DNA of 64,000 bases from Paenibacillus sp. sptzw28 (GTDB lineage: Bacteria > Bacillota > Bacilli > Paenibacillales > Paenibacillaceae). A program made the translations under genes and the position numbers. The first letter of the stretch is position 1. Every line of letters starts with the position of its first letter. The stretch is taken from NCBI RefSeq assembly GCF_019550795.1, contig NZ_CP080545.1, forward strand, positions 4,498,001 through 4,562,000. The letters are read 5' to 3'. Below, one piece after another: positions 17,659 through 27,630 of this stretch. A model generated the notes under the pieces. The model was not told the origin of the DNA. It searched no databases and saw nothing but the letters and a program-made list of their open reading frames with translations.

Positions 17659-17805
17659 TTAGACTTCCAACCCTGGTCCATATAAAAGCCGGGGAATTCG
17701 CAAAAGTTGTTTGCGTATTTTATACGCTTCATCCAATCCCGCATGAATGGAATCTCCAGTAGGGATAAAGGAAACGATCAGGACCAGGCTTACTGTTTTC
17801 TTCAC
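17659..17805 (-). CDS. Possible small secreted or membrane peptide upstream of the xylanase
   Basis: A 48-residue frame starting at GTG 17805 with AAGGAG and a 9-base spacer. The product opens with VKKTVSLVLIVSFIPT, which resembles a short signal sequence, followed by a charged tail ending LLYGPGLEV. Nothing in it is recognised. The good ribosome site and signal-like start argue for translation. It lies 127 bases upstream of the xylanase on the same strand. It could be a small exported or Phr-like peptide, or a chance frame. Confidence 0.3.
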   Translation of the reverse strand: MKKTVSLVLIVSFIPTGDSIHAGLDEAYKIRKQLLRIPRLLYGPGLEV

Positions 17806-18040
17806 TAAACAGATCTCCTTTCTGATGTTCATTCTTGTCAAACGAGGGCGCCTTGAAGTTGACGGTCGAGCGTACTCTTCGGGCTCAGGAGATCGTACAT
17901 CTTGTGATACAGCAGCTGTCCCTCCCCTCTATGATACTCGGATTGTAAACGTTTTCCATTCTCAAACTATAGGTTTATATCCCCTAAAACTTAGGACTTG
18001 TTCGCTGACGGACGCTCGGGACCACTCAGCACCGTTAGCT

Positions 18041-18054
18041 TGTAAGCGCTATCG
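18041..18054. promoter_or_regulatory. cre-like site
   Basis: TGTAAGCGCTATCG matches the CcpA consensus at 13 of 14 positions. It lies about 90 bases upstream of the SEC-C gene and 509 bases upstream of the xylanase start. Which gene it serves, if any, is unclear. Confidence 0.4.
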
Positions 18055-18142
18055 GAATAAATTCCGGATCCTCCCCACTGCGGCACTATTTAAAATGCGG
18101 TATAATGTCTCAAGAGCTTATTGAAGGAGGAATAGCAACGAA

Positions 18143-19534
18143 ATGTTAAAAAAACTGGGAAGGAACGACCCCTGCCATTGCGGCAGCGGCAACAAATACA
18201 AACGCTGTTGTCTGGATAAAGACGAGGCCGGCAAAGTGACTCGAATTACGCCAAATAATCCCGGAACCGCCCAGGCACGCATATCCTTTGAACAACTAAT
18301 TAAAGAAGAACTGATATGGGCCAATTCGCTTTATCAACTTATCGCCGGACATCTCGTTAATCAAATGAGCGGCAAGTATCCCGACATTGAAGTCGTTGCA
18401 GCCGTCCGACTTTGGAACGAATTTTCCGGAATGGAAATGCCCGTAATAAAGAAAGCGGGCGTCTTCCCGGCCGCTGTGGAATATTGCATCTGTCAATTTT
18501 ACGGGCACTCTGTGACCCAAGCCTCGCTGGCTGAAAAATATGGGATATCCGCTGGATCGATTTCCCAGCGTGTTCAGCACATCATGACATTCATCGAGCA
18601 GCATGGCCCGCCGGCGGAAAGGGAAAACGGCACTCCAATAACGGTTCCTGCAGCTTCTGGAAGTCGGATGAACATGGAACGTAAAATACAGCAAATTGCA
18701 GAGCTTATGCAGACTCATCAATTTTCCTCGATCGAAGAAGCAAATGCTTTTATTCAACAGATCGACCTTGGTACGAATCAGGGCAGCAGAAAACGTGCTC
18801 GCTCCAAGAAAGAGCAGGCCCAAGAACTTCTTTATAATGCATGGGATGAGCCTAATGCCGGCAAACGGGCTCAAATGGCCAAGGATGCACTCCTTCTTTA
18901 CCCGGACAGTGCCGACGCCTATAATATTCTTGCCGAAAGCGGGGCATCGAGTATGAAGGAAATGGCTTACTACTACAAACAGGGGATGCTGGCCGGGGAA
19001 CGCGATTTGGGTGAAGAATTCTTTCGGGAGAACAAAGGCCATTTCTGGGGGTTCACACCCTCCCGCCCCTTTATGAGAGCGAAGAAAGGCTATGCGGAAG
19101 CATGCTTTGAATTAAAAAATATCCCTGAGGCGATCAGGCATTACAAAGAATTGCTTGAGCTTAACCCTATGGACAACCAGGGCGTGCGCGAGCTGCTGCT
19201 CATCGCGCATTTAGAGACGGAGGATTGGAGGAGCGGAGCCAGGCTCATCGAGGCCTATAGCGAGGACGGAACGGCATGCTTCAATTATGACCGCATACTG
19301 ATCGAGTACGGCCTGCATGGCGTGACGCTCAAGCTTAGCCGGCTGTTGAAGGAAGCAGCGAAACAGAATCCGCATGTTCCTAAATTTCTGCTCGGCAAGA
19401 AACGGATTCCGCGTCAAATGCCGGACTATATCGGATTCGGCGACGAACAGGAAGCCATTGTCTATGCTCAGACCCATAATCATATCTGGCAGAGCAAGCC
19501 GGAGTTGCTTCGCTGGCTCGGCTCCAATGTATAA
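18143..19534 (+). CDS. SEC-C zinc-motif protein with HTH and TPR-like regions
   Basis: A 463-residue cytoplasmic protein. Residues 7-24 are a SEC-C metal-binding motif (NDPCHCGSGNKYKRCC). Residues about 110-155 contain a helix-turn-helix-like stretch (TQASLAEKYGISAGSISQRV). The C-terminal half is TPR-like, with YAEACFELKNIPEAIRHYKE and LLELNPMDNQGVREL, as in ST7-type repeats. AAGGAGG lies upstream of the ATG. SEC-C domains bind zinc and nucleotides or ribosomes in SecA and YecA. Here the combination suggests an adaptor or regulatory scaffold, but no precise function can be given. It is transcribed alone, with a terminator after it. Confidence 0.7.
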   Translation: MLKKLGRNDPCHCGSGNKYKRCCLDKDEAGKVTRITPNNPGTAQARISFEQLIKEELIWANSLYQLIAGHLVNQMSGKYPDIEVVAAVRLWNEFSGMEMPVIKKAGVFPAAVEYCICQFYGHSVTQASLAEKYGISAGSISQRVQHIMTFIEQHGPPAERENGTPITVPAASGSRMNMERKIQQIAELMQTHQFSSIEEANAFIQQIDLGTNQGSRKRARSKKEQAQELLYNAWDEPNAGKRAQMAKDALLLYPDSADAYNILAESGASSMKEMAYYYKQGMLAGERDLGEEFFRENKGHFWGFTPSRPFMRAKKGYAEACFELKNIPEAIRHYKELLELNPMDNQGVRELLLIAHLETEDWRSGARLIEAYSEDGTACFNYDRILIEYGLHGVTLKLSRLLKEAAKQNPHVPKFLLGKKRIPRQMPDYIGFGDEQEAIVYAQTHNHIWQSKPELLRWLGSNV

Positions 19535-19560
19535 TGAATGATTTATATTGCAGGCAACGA

Positions 19561-19598
19561 AGCAAAGGCTCAGTCATGTTATCGACAGAGCTTTTGCT
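19561..19598 (+). terminator. Terminator of the SEC-C gene
   Basis: AGCAAAGGCTC pairs with GAGCTTTTGCT, followed by TTATTTATTTT. Confidence 0.75.
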
Positions 19599-19677
19599 TT
19601 ATTTATTTTCACGGAAGCAGGATCAACTTCTCCCAAGTTCTCTAATTGGTCTCAATCGGTATGTCGGATGTCATTGA

Positions 19678-21297
19678 TTATTCTTTCGAATGGCTTCGGT
19701 ACCAGTCGTTCGCATCCTTCAAAACCTGTTCACCGCCTGCTTCCATAAACTCCTTGACGAAAACATCAAAATAATCGACGGGCATATCCCCCGTAATGAT
19801 GGAAATATAAGCTTTGTTCCGAAGTTTAATAAGCTCCGGGCTGTTTTTTATTAAGGAAGGTAAGGAAACCTTCAAGGCATTGTACACGCCATGTTTGTCA
19901 AGCCCAAGAGTAGAAGCCCATTTCTCCCTTCGGTCTGTAGGCACAGCGGGGACAGCCATTCCAATATTTGCGCCAATTTGGTTGGTATAATTAACGCTCT
20001 TATCAAACGGGGGCAGTATTACGACATCGTCCGTGGAATTCCCGGCCCATTTCCAGTGCTTTCCTTTCACCCCGAATTTCATCGTCATGCTTTCTTCCAG
20101 GTTCGGGTTAGCGCTGACATAATCGAGAATTTCTAGAATTTTGGCCAGTTTTCCCGGCTCTTTTACAGCATTTGCACCAATCGCGGTATAACTCATCAGC
20201 AAATCATATGCCTTTGACCCGCTCTTTCCATCAGGCCCGGTAACGGGTTGTCCAACTATGATCCGTGCATGGCTGTTTTTATTGGCAAGCTCCAAAGCAT
20301 TGAACGCCGCTTCTACCGGAACCTCTTCTCCCTTTTCATTGAAAACCTTGTAATCGCCGACTTGAATCCAGTGATAGTAATTGCCCATAGAGGTCATTCC
20401 GATTCTGCCATTAATGAATGCATGGGAGAGGTGCTTATAGCCTCCTTTGTTTTCACCGGTAACGAATTCGGGATCAATCACTCCGTCCCTATACCACTTT
20501 TGCAAATATTGAAGCGCTTCCTTCATCTCCGGCTCCAGCGCCCCGATGACAAGGCGGTGATCCTTCTCTGCAAAATAAAGCTGCTCGGTGAATACCATTT
20601 GTCCGAACGCTCCAAATATGACATTCATCCCTTCACTCGAGAGGCCATACGTATCGTTCTTGCCGTTCCGATCCGGATCGTTACTCGTGAATGCATACAT
20701 AACCTTCTCGAATTCTTCTATGGTTTTGGGGGTCTTAAGACCAAGCCGATTCAGCCAATCCTCCCTGTAAACCACGGGAACCCGGTAAATATTCGTTGGA
20801 TTGACAACAGGAATCCCATAATAGTTGCTTTCAATCTTGCCATACTCCATATACCCTGGGGCATTGGAATGAATTAACCGGGTCAGGTTCGGCGCATATT
20901 TATCAAGCGTGTCCTTCGGGATTTCCGCTAGCACATTTTGGTTCCGATACTTCAACAGATCATACGGCTGCCGGATCCGGAAAAGATCAGGGATCTCGCC
21001 TTGAGCTAGTTTGAGATTTAGAAGCGCTTCGTAATTATTGTTTTCGAGATTCCAGATATCCAGATCCACATTAAACTTTTCTTCCAAATATTGAATAATC
21101 TCCGCATTCTCAGGAACCGCTTCGTTCAGGTGCATCGTCCAAGAGATTTTATACTGCTTGTCTTGAGCGAGAGCTTTTGCATTATTACTAGAACCTTCTG
21201 CATCCTTACGTTTTTCGTTCTGATTTCCGCAAGCGCTTATGACGAGGATCATCACAAGAAGGATAAGAAATAATCGGCCACAAACATAAATTTTCAT
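19678..21297 (-). CDS. Extracellular solute-binding lipoprotein of an ABC sugar importer
   Basis: A 539-residue family 1 solute-binding protein of the LplA/LipO type. Residues 1-23 form a lipoprotein signal with lipobox ISAC, so it is lipid-anchored outside the membrane. The mature protein has the long YRVPVVYREDWLNRLGLKTP and YTYEEFEKV-like region typical of Paenibacillus oligosaccharide binders. It is 29 bases downstream of an AraC sensor-regulator on the same strand, so the two probably form one unit. The two permeases usually found with LplA-type binders (lplB/lplC type) are absent from the window on both sides, so this is an orphan binder that must borrow permeases or act as a sensor partner. 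Confidence 0.88.
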   Translation of the reverse strand: MKIYVCGRLFLILLVMILVISACGNQNEKRKDAEGSSNNAKALAQDKQYKISWTMHLNEAVPENAEIIQYLEEKFNVDLDIWNLENNNYEALLNLKLAQGEIPDLFRIRQPYDLLKYRNQNVLAEIPKDTLDKYAPNLTRLIHSNAPGYMEYGKIESNYYGIPVVNPTNIYRVPVVYREDWLNRLGLKTPKTIEEFEKVMYAFTSNDPDRNGKNDTYGLSSEGMNVIFGAFGQMVFTEQLYFAEKDHRLVIGALEPEMKEALQYLQKWYRDGVIDPEFVTGENKGGYKHLSHAFINGRIGMTSMGNYYHWIQVGDYKVFNEKGEEVPVEAAFNALELANKNSHARIIVGQPVTGPDGKSGSKAYDLLMSYTAIGANAVKEPGKLAKILEILDYVSANPNLEESMTMKFGVKGKHWKWAGNSTDDVVILPPFDKSVNYTNQIGANIGMAVPAVPTDRREKWASTLGLDKHGVYNALKVSLPSLIKNSPELIKLRNKAYISIITGDMPVDYFDVFVKEFMEAGGEQVLKDANDWYRSHSKE

Positions 21298-21326
21298 AGG
21301 AATGACCTCTCATGGAAAATAAATGT

Positions 21327-23642
21327 CTAACCCTGTTTCAACATGCTGCGGACATAATTCTTCGGTGTGCATCCATTGATTTCCTTAAACTTTTTGATAA
21401 AGTATGCTGTCGTACCATATCCAACGGCACCCGCAATCTGGTCAATGGTCAGGCTGCTGTTCTTCATAAGCTCCAATGCTTTATCCATCCGCTTCTGTGT
21501 GACGAAATCCGTATAGCCGATTCCTGTTTCTTCCTTGAAAAACTTGCTGAGGTATTTTGAACTTAAAAATACTTTCGCCGCAACCGCATCAAGTGAAAGG
21601 TCTTCCGAAAGGTGCGAGCAAATATGATTTTTGACGGCTTCTATGCTTTCAAGCGCCCGCTCGTCGCTGCGCTTCTCGATATGGCTGTAACACTCGGCAA
21701 TGGACTGAAGCAGCCATTCTTTGAAACTGTTGATATTATAAATGGAATTGTACTGCTTATATAAATCGATCTTAAATTGACCCGATTGCTTAAACCTCAC
21801 ATTTTTTAAAAAATCGGAGTAAATCGAGATCATATTCATTAAAAAAAATTGACAGTAATCTGCCGAACACATGCCTTCCTTCATTTCTCTCAAGAGATTG
21901 TCGATCACAGTGGTCACACCAACAAAACTCCTGGCTTGAAGCTTTTCTTTAAACCTCAGAAGAACGGATTGCGGTATTTCCAGATTACTGTGTTCCCGGT
22001 TCAGCAGGCTGAAATCCTGAATAATCGAAGTTTCAGGAAAGAAAAAGCCGTATTTTATCAGGATCTGAGCAGCCGCAAAGCTTCTATGCACCTCGGTGCA
22101 TTCATCCACCCATATGCCTAGAGCTATTTTAAAATCTAAGTCAAAGTGAGTTTTCACTTCAGACAAAATAAGGTTGGATATATGCTCCAGCAACGAGTCG
22201 TCCGGATGATTCGAACATACTATGACGGCAATTTTTCTATCCGGCAGTTCTTCCGCAATCAAGTGTGTGTCTTCAAAAACGGCAGCTTCCAATTGATTGA
22301 TCAACTTGTAAATGGCATACTGATTCGTTTTGGAGCCAAGCTCCTTAAAGCCTTCGCTTACAGGGTCGATCACCATGCAGCAGTAGTTTGAGAAGTCCAT
22401 GGATATGTTAACCGATAACAGTTGTTCTTCCAGCTCGTCAGCATTGTAGCTGTTTCGGAGCATATTAAGCACCACATTGTGCTTGATCACCGGTTTATTG
22501 GCCTGGAGCGTTTCCTCCAAGCTGCTCACCTTGCTTGTCAGCTTATGAATTGCCGTATCGATTAACTTGTACTCATTATGTCCGGCCTCCGAAGGATGGT
22601 CGAACGAGCCTTTGATTTTGTTCACTAATCGCTTGATAGGATGGTAGCTGACAACCGTGAAAATACCGGAAAGAACCATGCCTATAATGATGGTGAACAA
22701 GCAGATTATAAGAATTATCTTTTGCAAAACAATCGACTTCTTATAGAAGTTATTTTCCTGAATAATATTGTAGATTCTCCATCCATTGGATTGAAGCTTA
22801 TGGTCGGATACGACATAGGAGGTATTACCGATTTTCTCGTTAAAGCTTCTCGCTGCTTCGGACGAAAGAATTTTCTCGATATATGACGTTTGAGCGGACC
22901 TAATCCCAAGGACAGCTTTATCTGCTGATGAAATAACGATTCCATTATGATCAATCAGGTAGGTGTTGTGATAGTCAGCAGGCATCATCTGCCCGATGAT
23001 TTGACTGACGGCGGATTCTTTAATATCAATACCGATCATCAGGTCGCATGCTTCACCGGTCGAATTGAAGGGGTAGCTATGGGCATAAGTAATCAGCGGC
23101 TGCATGGTGTTATTGCCGGATACGGTCGAATAGATGTCTTTGGGCACCATTCGCGGAAGGGTCCACAGAAAGGCTTTATCGTTTTTTTGCATCCCGTCTA
23201 TCCAGTCCATCGCTTGGAATGCTTCATTACGAGCATCAACATCGTATTTCAGTCCGTAGAGGGATGAGATCATCACTTTTGACTTTGGATAAAACAAATG
23301 GATTGCGTAAACGAGATCCGAATTATTGATAACCTCCTGCTTAAGCAGATCCTGAATATCAATAATTTTACTGTAATGTCCCCGAAAGGAATCCCTCGCA
23401 TCGAAATTCGCCGTTTTCTCCGACGTAAGGTCCAAATAGATCTTATTTACCCGTTCAAAAACGGCAGATTCAATTGTATTGGCTGTATTCTCCAATATCA
23501 TCCGGTTCTTGTTTCTGATTTCCTCATTGTAGTTTCTAGGCAAATACATATAAAAAATGGAACACAGCAAGAGAACGATTACAACTACGATCGTAATATA
23601 TGAAATAGCCAGGTTGGCAAAAACCGAGTTCAACTTTCTCAT
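21327..23642 (-). CDS. Membrane-bound AraC family sensor-regulator
   Basis: A 771-residue one-component regulator. A transmembrane helix is at about residues 10-35 and a second at about 300-330. Between them is an extracellular sensing domain of the Cache type (YLIDHNGIVISSADK). A HAMP-like stretch follows, then a cytoplasmic region, and the C-terminal AraC DNA-binding domain (LSLDAVAAKVFLSSKYLSKF and IDQIAGAVGYGTTAYFIKKF). The ATG at 23642 follows GGAGGGGGAGAG. An in-frame start at 23669 is less likely. This architecture is common in Paenibacillus next to oligosaccharide ABC importers. Control of the adjacent lipoprotein is inferred. Confidence 0.88.
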   Translation of the reverse strand: MRKLNSVFANLAISYITIVVVIVLLLCSIFYMYLPRNYNEEIRNKNRMILENTANTIESAVFERVNKIYLDLTSEKTANFDARDSFRGHYSKIIDIQDLLKQEVINNSDLVYAIHLFYPKSKVMISSLYGLKYDVDARNEAFQAMDWIDGMQKNDKAFLWTLPRMVPKDIYSTVSGNNTMQPLITYAHSYPFNSTGEACDLMIGIDIKESAVSQIIGQMMPADYHNTYLIDHNGIVISSADKAVLGIRSAQTSYIEKILSSEAARSFNEKIGNTSYVVSDHKLQSNGWRIYNIIQENNFYKKSIVLQKIILIICLFTIIIGMVLSGIFTVVSYHPIKRLVNKIKGSFDHPSEAGHNEYKLIDTAIHKLTSKVSSLEETLQANKPVIKHNVVLNMLRNSYNADELEEQLLSVNISMDFSNYCCMVIDPVSEGFKELGSKTNQYAIYKLINQLEAAVFEDTHLIAEELPDRKIAVIVCSNHPDDSLLEHISNLILSEVKTHFDLDFKIALGIWVDECTEVHRSFAAAQILIKYGFFFPETSIIQDFSLLNREHSNLEIPQSVLLRFKEKLQARSFVGVTTVIDNLLREMKEGMCSADYCQFFLMNMISIYSDFLKNVRFKQSGQFKIDLYKQYNSIYNINSFKEWLLQSIAECYSHIEKRSDERALESIEAVKNHICSHLSEDLSLDAVAAKVFLSSKYLSKFFKEETGIGYTDFVTQKRMDKALELMKNSSLTIDQIAGAVGYGTTAYFIKKFKEINGCTPKNYVRSMLKQG

Positions 23643-24193
23643 CGCTCTCTCCCCCTCCTCCAATTCCAAATTATACAGTATAGGCTGGACATGTTTTCGG
23701 GTTAATCAAAACTTAACACATCGTATTGGCGGAGCCAAAATCATACCGATTCCACGCATAATGTGCCCAGGAACCAGCCCGAATCAATGTCCGGCTTCAT
23801 AGACCGTACGATATTTATATCATGTGGAAATTGTTATATTGAGGCGCTTATAACCGGATGCTAGATTAATATCGTAGTTGAAATATTGAATTCGGAAGGG
23901 TGATGGAAGAGAATGCTGAAACTCCTTATGAACCGGTGAATGTACAAGAGGATTTCTATTATCTGTCACACTAAGAGGTGGAAGGCGATTTAGACGCTGT
24001 GTGTCTATGTCCTATGCAAACGGATCAACGTTGAAATGGCGTAACCGGCGGCAACGCTTACTCTGAACAGCGGGGAATATTTCACAAGCGCGCTCCAGTA
24101 CCAAAAATACGTACAAAGGAAGCAGCGACACTATAGCATACATACTAGCGGATTTTAATAACGAAGTAAACATAGAGAGGAAGCTAATCGAGT
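23643..24193. other. Intergenic region between AraC regulator and phosphatase
   Basis: A 550-base stretch without a convincing gene. A 23-codon frame from 23909 (MEENAETPYEPVNVQEDF onward) has GGAAGG in front and a VQEDFYY segment vaguely like the start of an M13 peptidase, but it stops at once, so at most it is debris. No clear promoter hexamers were assigned. Confidence 0.3.
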
Positions 24194-27100
24194 ATGAATT
24201 TCAAAAGAAACTTACCAGCTATGTTAGTGATGTTATTGATCCTAAGTACTTGTCTTGGTAATTACACAACATCAGCCGCTGCAGCACCGGCAGCATCGAC
24301 AGTAGATCTGCCGTCAGCGCCGGCCTGGGGGCACTTTATTGATACTTACAAGAATAATACGACCGTTAATAACGCGGTATATTCAAACCCGACGATCGGG
24401 GTTCTGTCCCAGTTCCTCGAGCTCTATGCTCCCGGAACTTCATGGGATACCGGGACGAAATTAAACAGCAGTGTGCTGGACGCCAACATTCAGACGGTCG
24501 TTGACGCTGCTTACAGTCGAACTGCCGCCGAGGAAGCGATGGCCTATTACGATGACCGCAGAGATCAAAGCTATGGCGTCATCGAAGGTCTCGGAACACT
24601 CGCCGATGTGTATCGCACGAAGGCGGGAGCGACAACGACGATCATCGATATTCCGGCTGATGCAACGACGAAAACCTATAATGATGCGGGAACCGGCGCC
24701 GGTGATAAGAATTCCGAGCTTGGCAAGATCGTCACCCTGGTGAGAACGTTGCGCGGCAACTATTCTTCAACGAATCCGGCTAAAAGTTTTTACAGCTATC
24801 CTCGCCCTTTTCGCTGGCTGAAAGATAATTCCGTCGTCGTGCCTACCTTGATTCCCAGAATCAGCTCCAATCCGGCCACTGATGGCGGCTTTCCCAGCGG
24901 ACACACCAATGCTTCGTATCTGGCCGGGATTGCAATGGCTTACTCTACACCCGAACGGTTCCAGGAGCTGCTTACCCGGGCCTCAGAGATGGGACAGAGC
25001 CGTATTGTAGCCGGACATCATTCTCCGCTGGATGTCATGGGAGGACGTGTCATGGCAACGGCCCTCTCGGCCGCCATCCTGGCTGATCCGGACAATGCCG
25101 CGATTAAGCAGGCTGCTTATGATGAAGCACACACGAAATTGTTAACGCAAACCGGTACGGCGGAGGATCGGTTCAGCGATTATGCGAAGAACAAAGAAGA
25201 CTTCACCAAGCGATTGACCTATGACTTCGATCCGATTTCCTCAACGACGAAACCGATGGTGGTTCCTAAGGGAGCCGAGGTTCTGCTGGAAACCCGTCTG
25301 CCTTATCTGGACGGCACACAACGCCGTGCGGTTCTAGCCACTACCGGCCTTCCTTCAGGCTATCCGCTGCTGGATGACCCTGAGGGCTGGGGGCGGCTGA
25401 ATCTCTTTGCTGCCGCGGACGGGTACGGCGCATTTGACAATGACATCACAGTGACCATGGACGCTGACAAAGGCGGCTTCCACGCGCTCGATCGCTGGCG
25501 GAACGATATTTCCGGTATAGGAAAACTGACCAAAGAGGGATCGGGTACACTAATGCTGCAGGGCAGCAACACGTATTCCGGAGGCACACAGATTAACGAA
25601 GGCACACTCGAGGGCGATTCGAGTGCGGCATTTGGAACCGGCGACGTTGCAGTTAATGAGGGTACCCTGGTTGAACATGTTTCCGGCAAGATGATGATCG
25701 GCGGGAACTACACGCAAGCTGCAGGCGGTACACTTGAGCTGAACCTTGGCAGTACGAATGATCTGCTTGAAATTAAAGGGGCGGTAAATGCGAACGGTAA
25801 ATTGCGTCTTAATTTTGCGGATCAATATGTGCTTGCCAACAGCGTCATCACAATCATGACCCATGGCAAAGATCAACGGACCGGACAATTCTCTTCCGTT
25901 GAAACGGCAGGTTTGCCCAGCCAGTTCAAAGTGAAGCTTATTTATCAGTCTGATCGCATCCAGTTAGCGGTAGACGAAGCAGCGCCGAGCTGGACTGCAG
26001 GCGCAAGCTTGACAGGTTCGAATATTGGCCAAACGAGCCTTACCTTGAACTGGCCTGCTGCGGCAGACAACGTAGGGGTAGACAGCTACAACGTATACCA
26101 AGGCAGTACGATGCTTGGCACAGTAACCGGATCAACATATAGTGTGACCGGACTCTCTGCGGGCACTTCCTACTCCTTCTCTGTCACAGCGAACGACCTT
26201 GCGGGGAACCAAAGCGGTCCATTGAACGCAACCTTGTTCACGGCATCGAACGTCACCTATTATCCGCCTTCGTCCGGCCAGAAACCGGACTCCAAGCCCG
26301 AACCGGAAACGGAGCCTTTGCCAGCCGTCGGCAACCAGAATAAGCAAAGCGTATCGATAGCTGCAACTGCCGACTCCAATGGAAGGGCGATTGCGGAAGT
26401 ACAAGATTCACAGTTAAATGACTTGTTGAATAAAGTAAACTCCCTGACCGGAGAAAACATCATCGCGGAGCTTAAAGTCAAAACCGTTGAAAATGCGAAA
26501 GCTGCGGGACTGATACTGTCCAAAAATGCGATTGTCAAGCTGTCCGACAGCAAAGCGGCGGAAGTGGAGATCGTGACTCAGTTTGGCAGCCTGACACTTA
26601 ACAAGGCCGTACTCGATTCGTTGGAGAAAACTTCGGGAGACGCGATCCGTATTGAGATGGCTGCAGCTAGTAAGGATGGTTTCGCATCCGAAGCAAAAAG
26701 GCTGATCGGCACAAGGCCTGCGCTGGAATTTACAATCCAATCAGGAACTGCTGACATCACCAGCTTTGACGGAAGCAGCATCAAGATTCGCATTCCATAC
26801 AAACCGGAGCAAGGAGAAGACATAAATGCGCTTGTCATCAGCTATATCGATCCAAGCGGAATGCCTTATATTCTCCCGGTATCGGGCTACCAGCGTGATG
26901 GACAGATGTATCTCATCACCGACCATCTGAGCACCTATGCCGTAAGCTACAACAATGCCAACTTCAGCGACACATCCAACCATTGGGCTGACAGCTATAT
27001 TACTTACTTGGCTTCGCATGGTATCGCATCCGGTACCGGCAGCAGCATGTTCTCCCCCAATGCGGACATCACGCGAGCCGAATTCGTCAAAATGCTGGCG

Positions 27101-27508
27101 GGTATCGCCAATGCCGACGTATCTGTCTATCCGTCTTCAGCATTTAGAGACGTCAAAGCAAGCGACTGGTATATGCCTTATGCAGCGTGGGCCGCAGAAA
27201 AGAATGTTGTCAAAGGAAATTCGAATATGCAGTTCCGGCCGAATGCCCGAATCAGCCGCGAGGAAATGTGCGTCATGCTGAATAGGTTTGCCGATCTGAC
27301 AGGCTACCAATTGCCTGCCGATGCCGGCACTGCAAGCTTTGCCGACCAGCACCTCATCAGCGCATGGGCGGCCGATGCAGTCAGCGCCTTGTACAAAGCG
27401 GGGATCGTTTCCGGCAAAGGCAATCAGCAGTTTGACCCGCAGGGCGGTGCAACGAGAGCGGAAGCCGCGAAGCTGCTGACGGTGTTCCTTCAAGGCATGA
27501 ATGACTAA
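24194..27508 (+). CDS. SLH-anchored PAP2-type acid phosphatase
   Basis: A 1104-residue cell-surface protein. Signal peptide at residues 1-30. Residues about 40-300 are a vanadium-chloroperoxidase/PAP2-like phosphatase domain with SYPRPFRW, GGFPSGHTNASY and SRIVAGHHSPLDVMGGR, which supply the Lys/Arg, Ser-Gly-His and Arg-His-Asp triad motifs. Around 435-475 is an autotransporter-associated beta-strand repeat (GKLTKEGSGTLMLQG, then YSGGTQINEGTLEG). One FN3 domain follows at about 595-680, then a linker, and three SLH domains at about 920-1104. The SLH domains hold it to the secondary cell wall polymer. It probably releases phosphate from organic phosphates outside the cell. The beta-strand repeat is unusual in a Gram-positive. 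Confidence 0.9.
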   Translation: MNFKRNLPAMLVMLLILSTCLGNYTTSAAAAPAASTVDLPSAPAWGHFIDTYKNNTTVNNAVYSNPTIGVLSQFLELYAPGTSWDTGTKLNSSVLDANIQTVVDAAYSRTAAEEAMAYYDDRRDQSYGVIEGLGTLADVYRTKAGATTTIIDIPADATTKTYNDAGTGAGDKNSELGKIVTLVRTLRGNYSSTNPAKSFYSYPRPFRWLKDNSVVVPTLIPRISSNPATDGGFPSGHTNASYLAGIAMAYSTPERFQELLTRASEMGQSRIVAGHHSPLDVMGGRVMATALSAAILADPDNAAIKQAAYDEAHTKLLTQTGTAEDRFSDYAKNKEDFTKRLTYDFDPISSTTKPMVVPKGAEVLLETRLPYLDGTQRRAVLATTGLPSGYPLLDDPEGWGRLNLFAAADGYGAFDNDITVTMDADKGGFHALDRWRNDISGIGKLTKEGSGTLMLQGSNTYSGGTQINEGTLEGDSSAAFGTGDVAVNEGTLVEHVSGKMMIGGNYTQAAGGTLELNLGSTNDLLEIKGAVNANGKLRLNFADQYVLANSVITIMTHGKDQRTGQFSSVETAGLPSQFKVKLIYQSDRIQLAVDEAAPSWTAGASLTGSNIGQTSLTLNWPAAADNVGVDSYNVYQGSTMLGTVTGSTYSVTGLSAGTSYSFSVTANDLAGNQSGPLNATLFTASNVTYYPPSSGQKPDSKPEPETEPLPAVGNQNKQSVSIAATADSNGRAIAEVQDSQLNDLLNKVNSLTGENIIAELKVKTVENAKAAGLILSKNAIVKLSDSKAAEVEIVTQFGSLTLNKAVLDSLEKTSGDAIRIEMAAASKDGFASEAKRLIGTRPALEFTIQSGTADITSFDGSSIKIRIPYKPEQGEDINALVISYIDPSGMPYILPVSGYQRDGQMYLITDHLSTYAVSYNNANFSDTSNHWADSYITYLASHGIASGTGSSMFSPNADITRAEFVKMLAGIANADVSVYPSSAFRDVKASDWYMPYAAWAAEKNVVKGNSNMQFRPNARISREEMCVMLNRFADLTGYQLPADAGTASFADQHLISAWAADAVSALYKAGIVSGKGNQQFDPQGGATRAEAAKLLTVFLQGMND

Positions 27509-27540
27509 GTATATAGAAATGCACAAATCGTAAAGCATTA

Positions 27541-27587
27541 AAAACCTTCTTTAATTCTCCGAAATCAAGGGAATTAAAGAAGGTTTT
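27541..27587. terminator. Bidirectional terminator between phosphatase and GNAT genes
   Basis: AAAACCTTCTTTAATTC pairs perfectly with GAATTAAAGAAGGTTTT across 13 bases. T-rich runs occur on both sides. Confidence 0.85.
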
Positions 27588-27630
27588 GATTTTAAGCAAC
27601 CAATGATCAGGCACCAGTATGGGACTCTTC

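Noticed and set aside
23842..23855. GAGGCGCTTATAACC as a cre site near the phosphatase gene
   Set aside because: Too many mismatches to the CcpA consensus.
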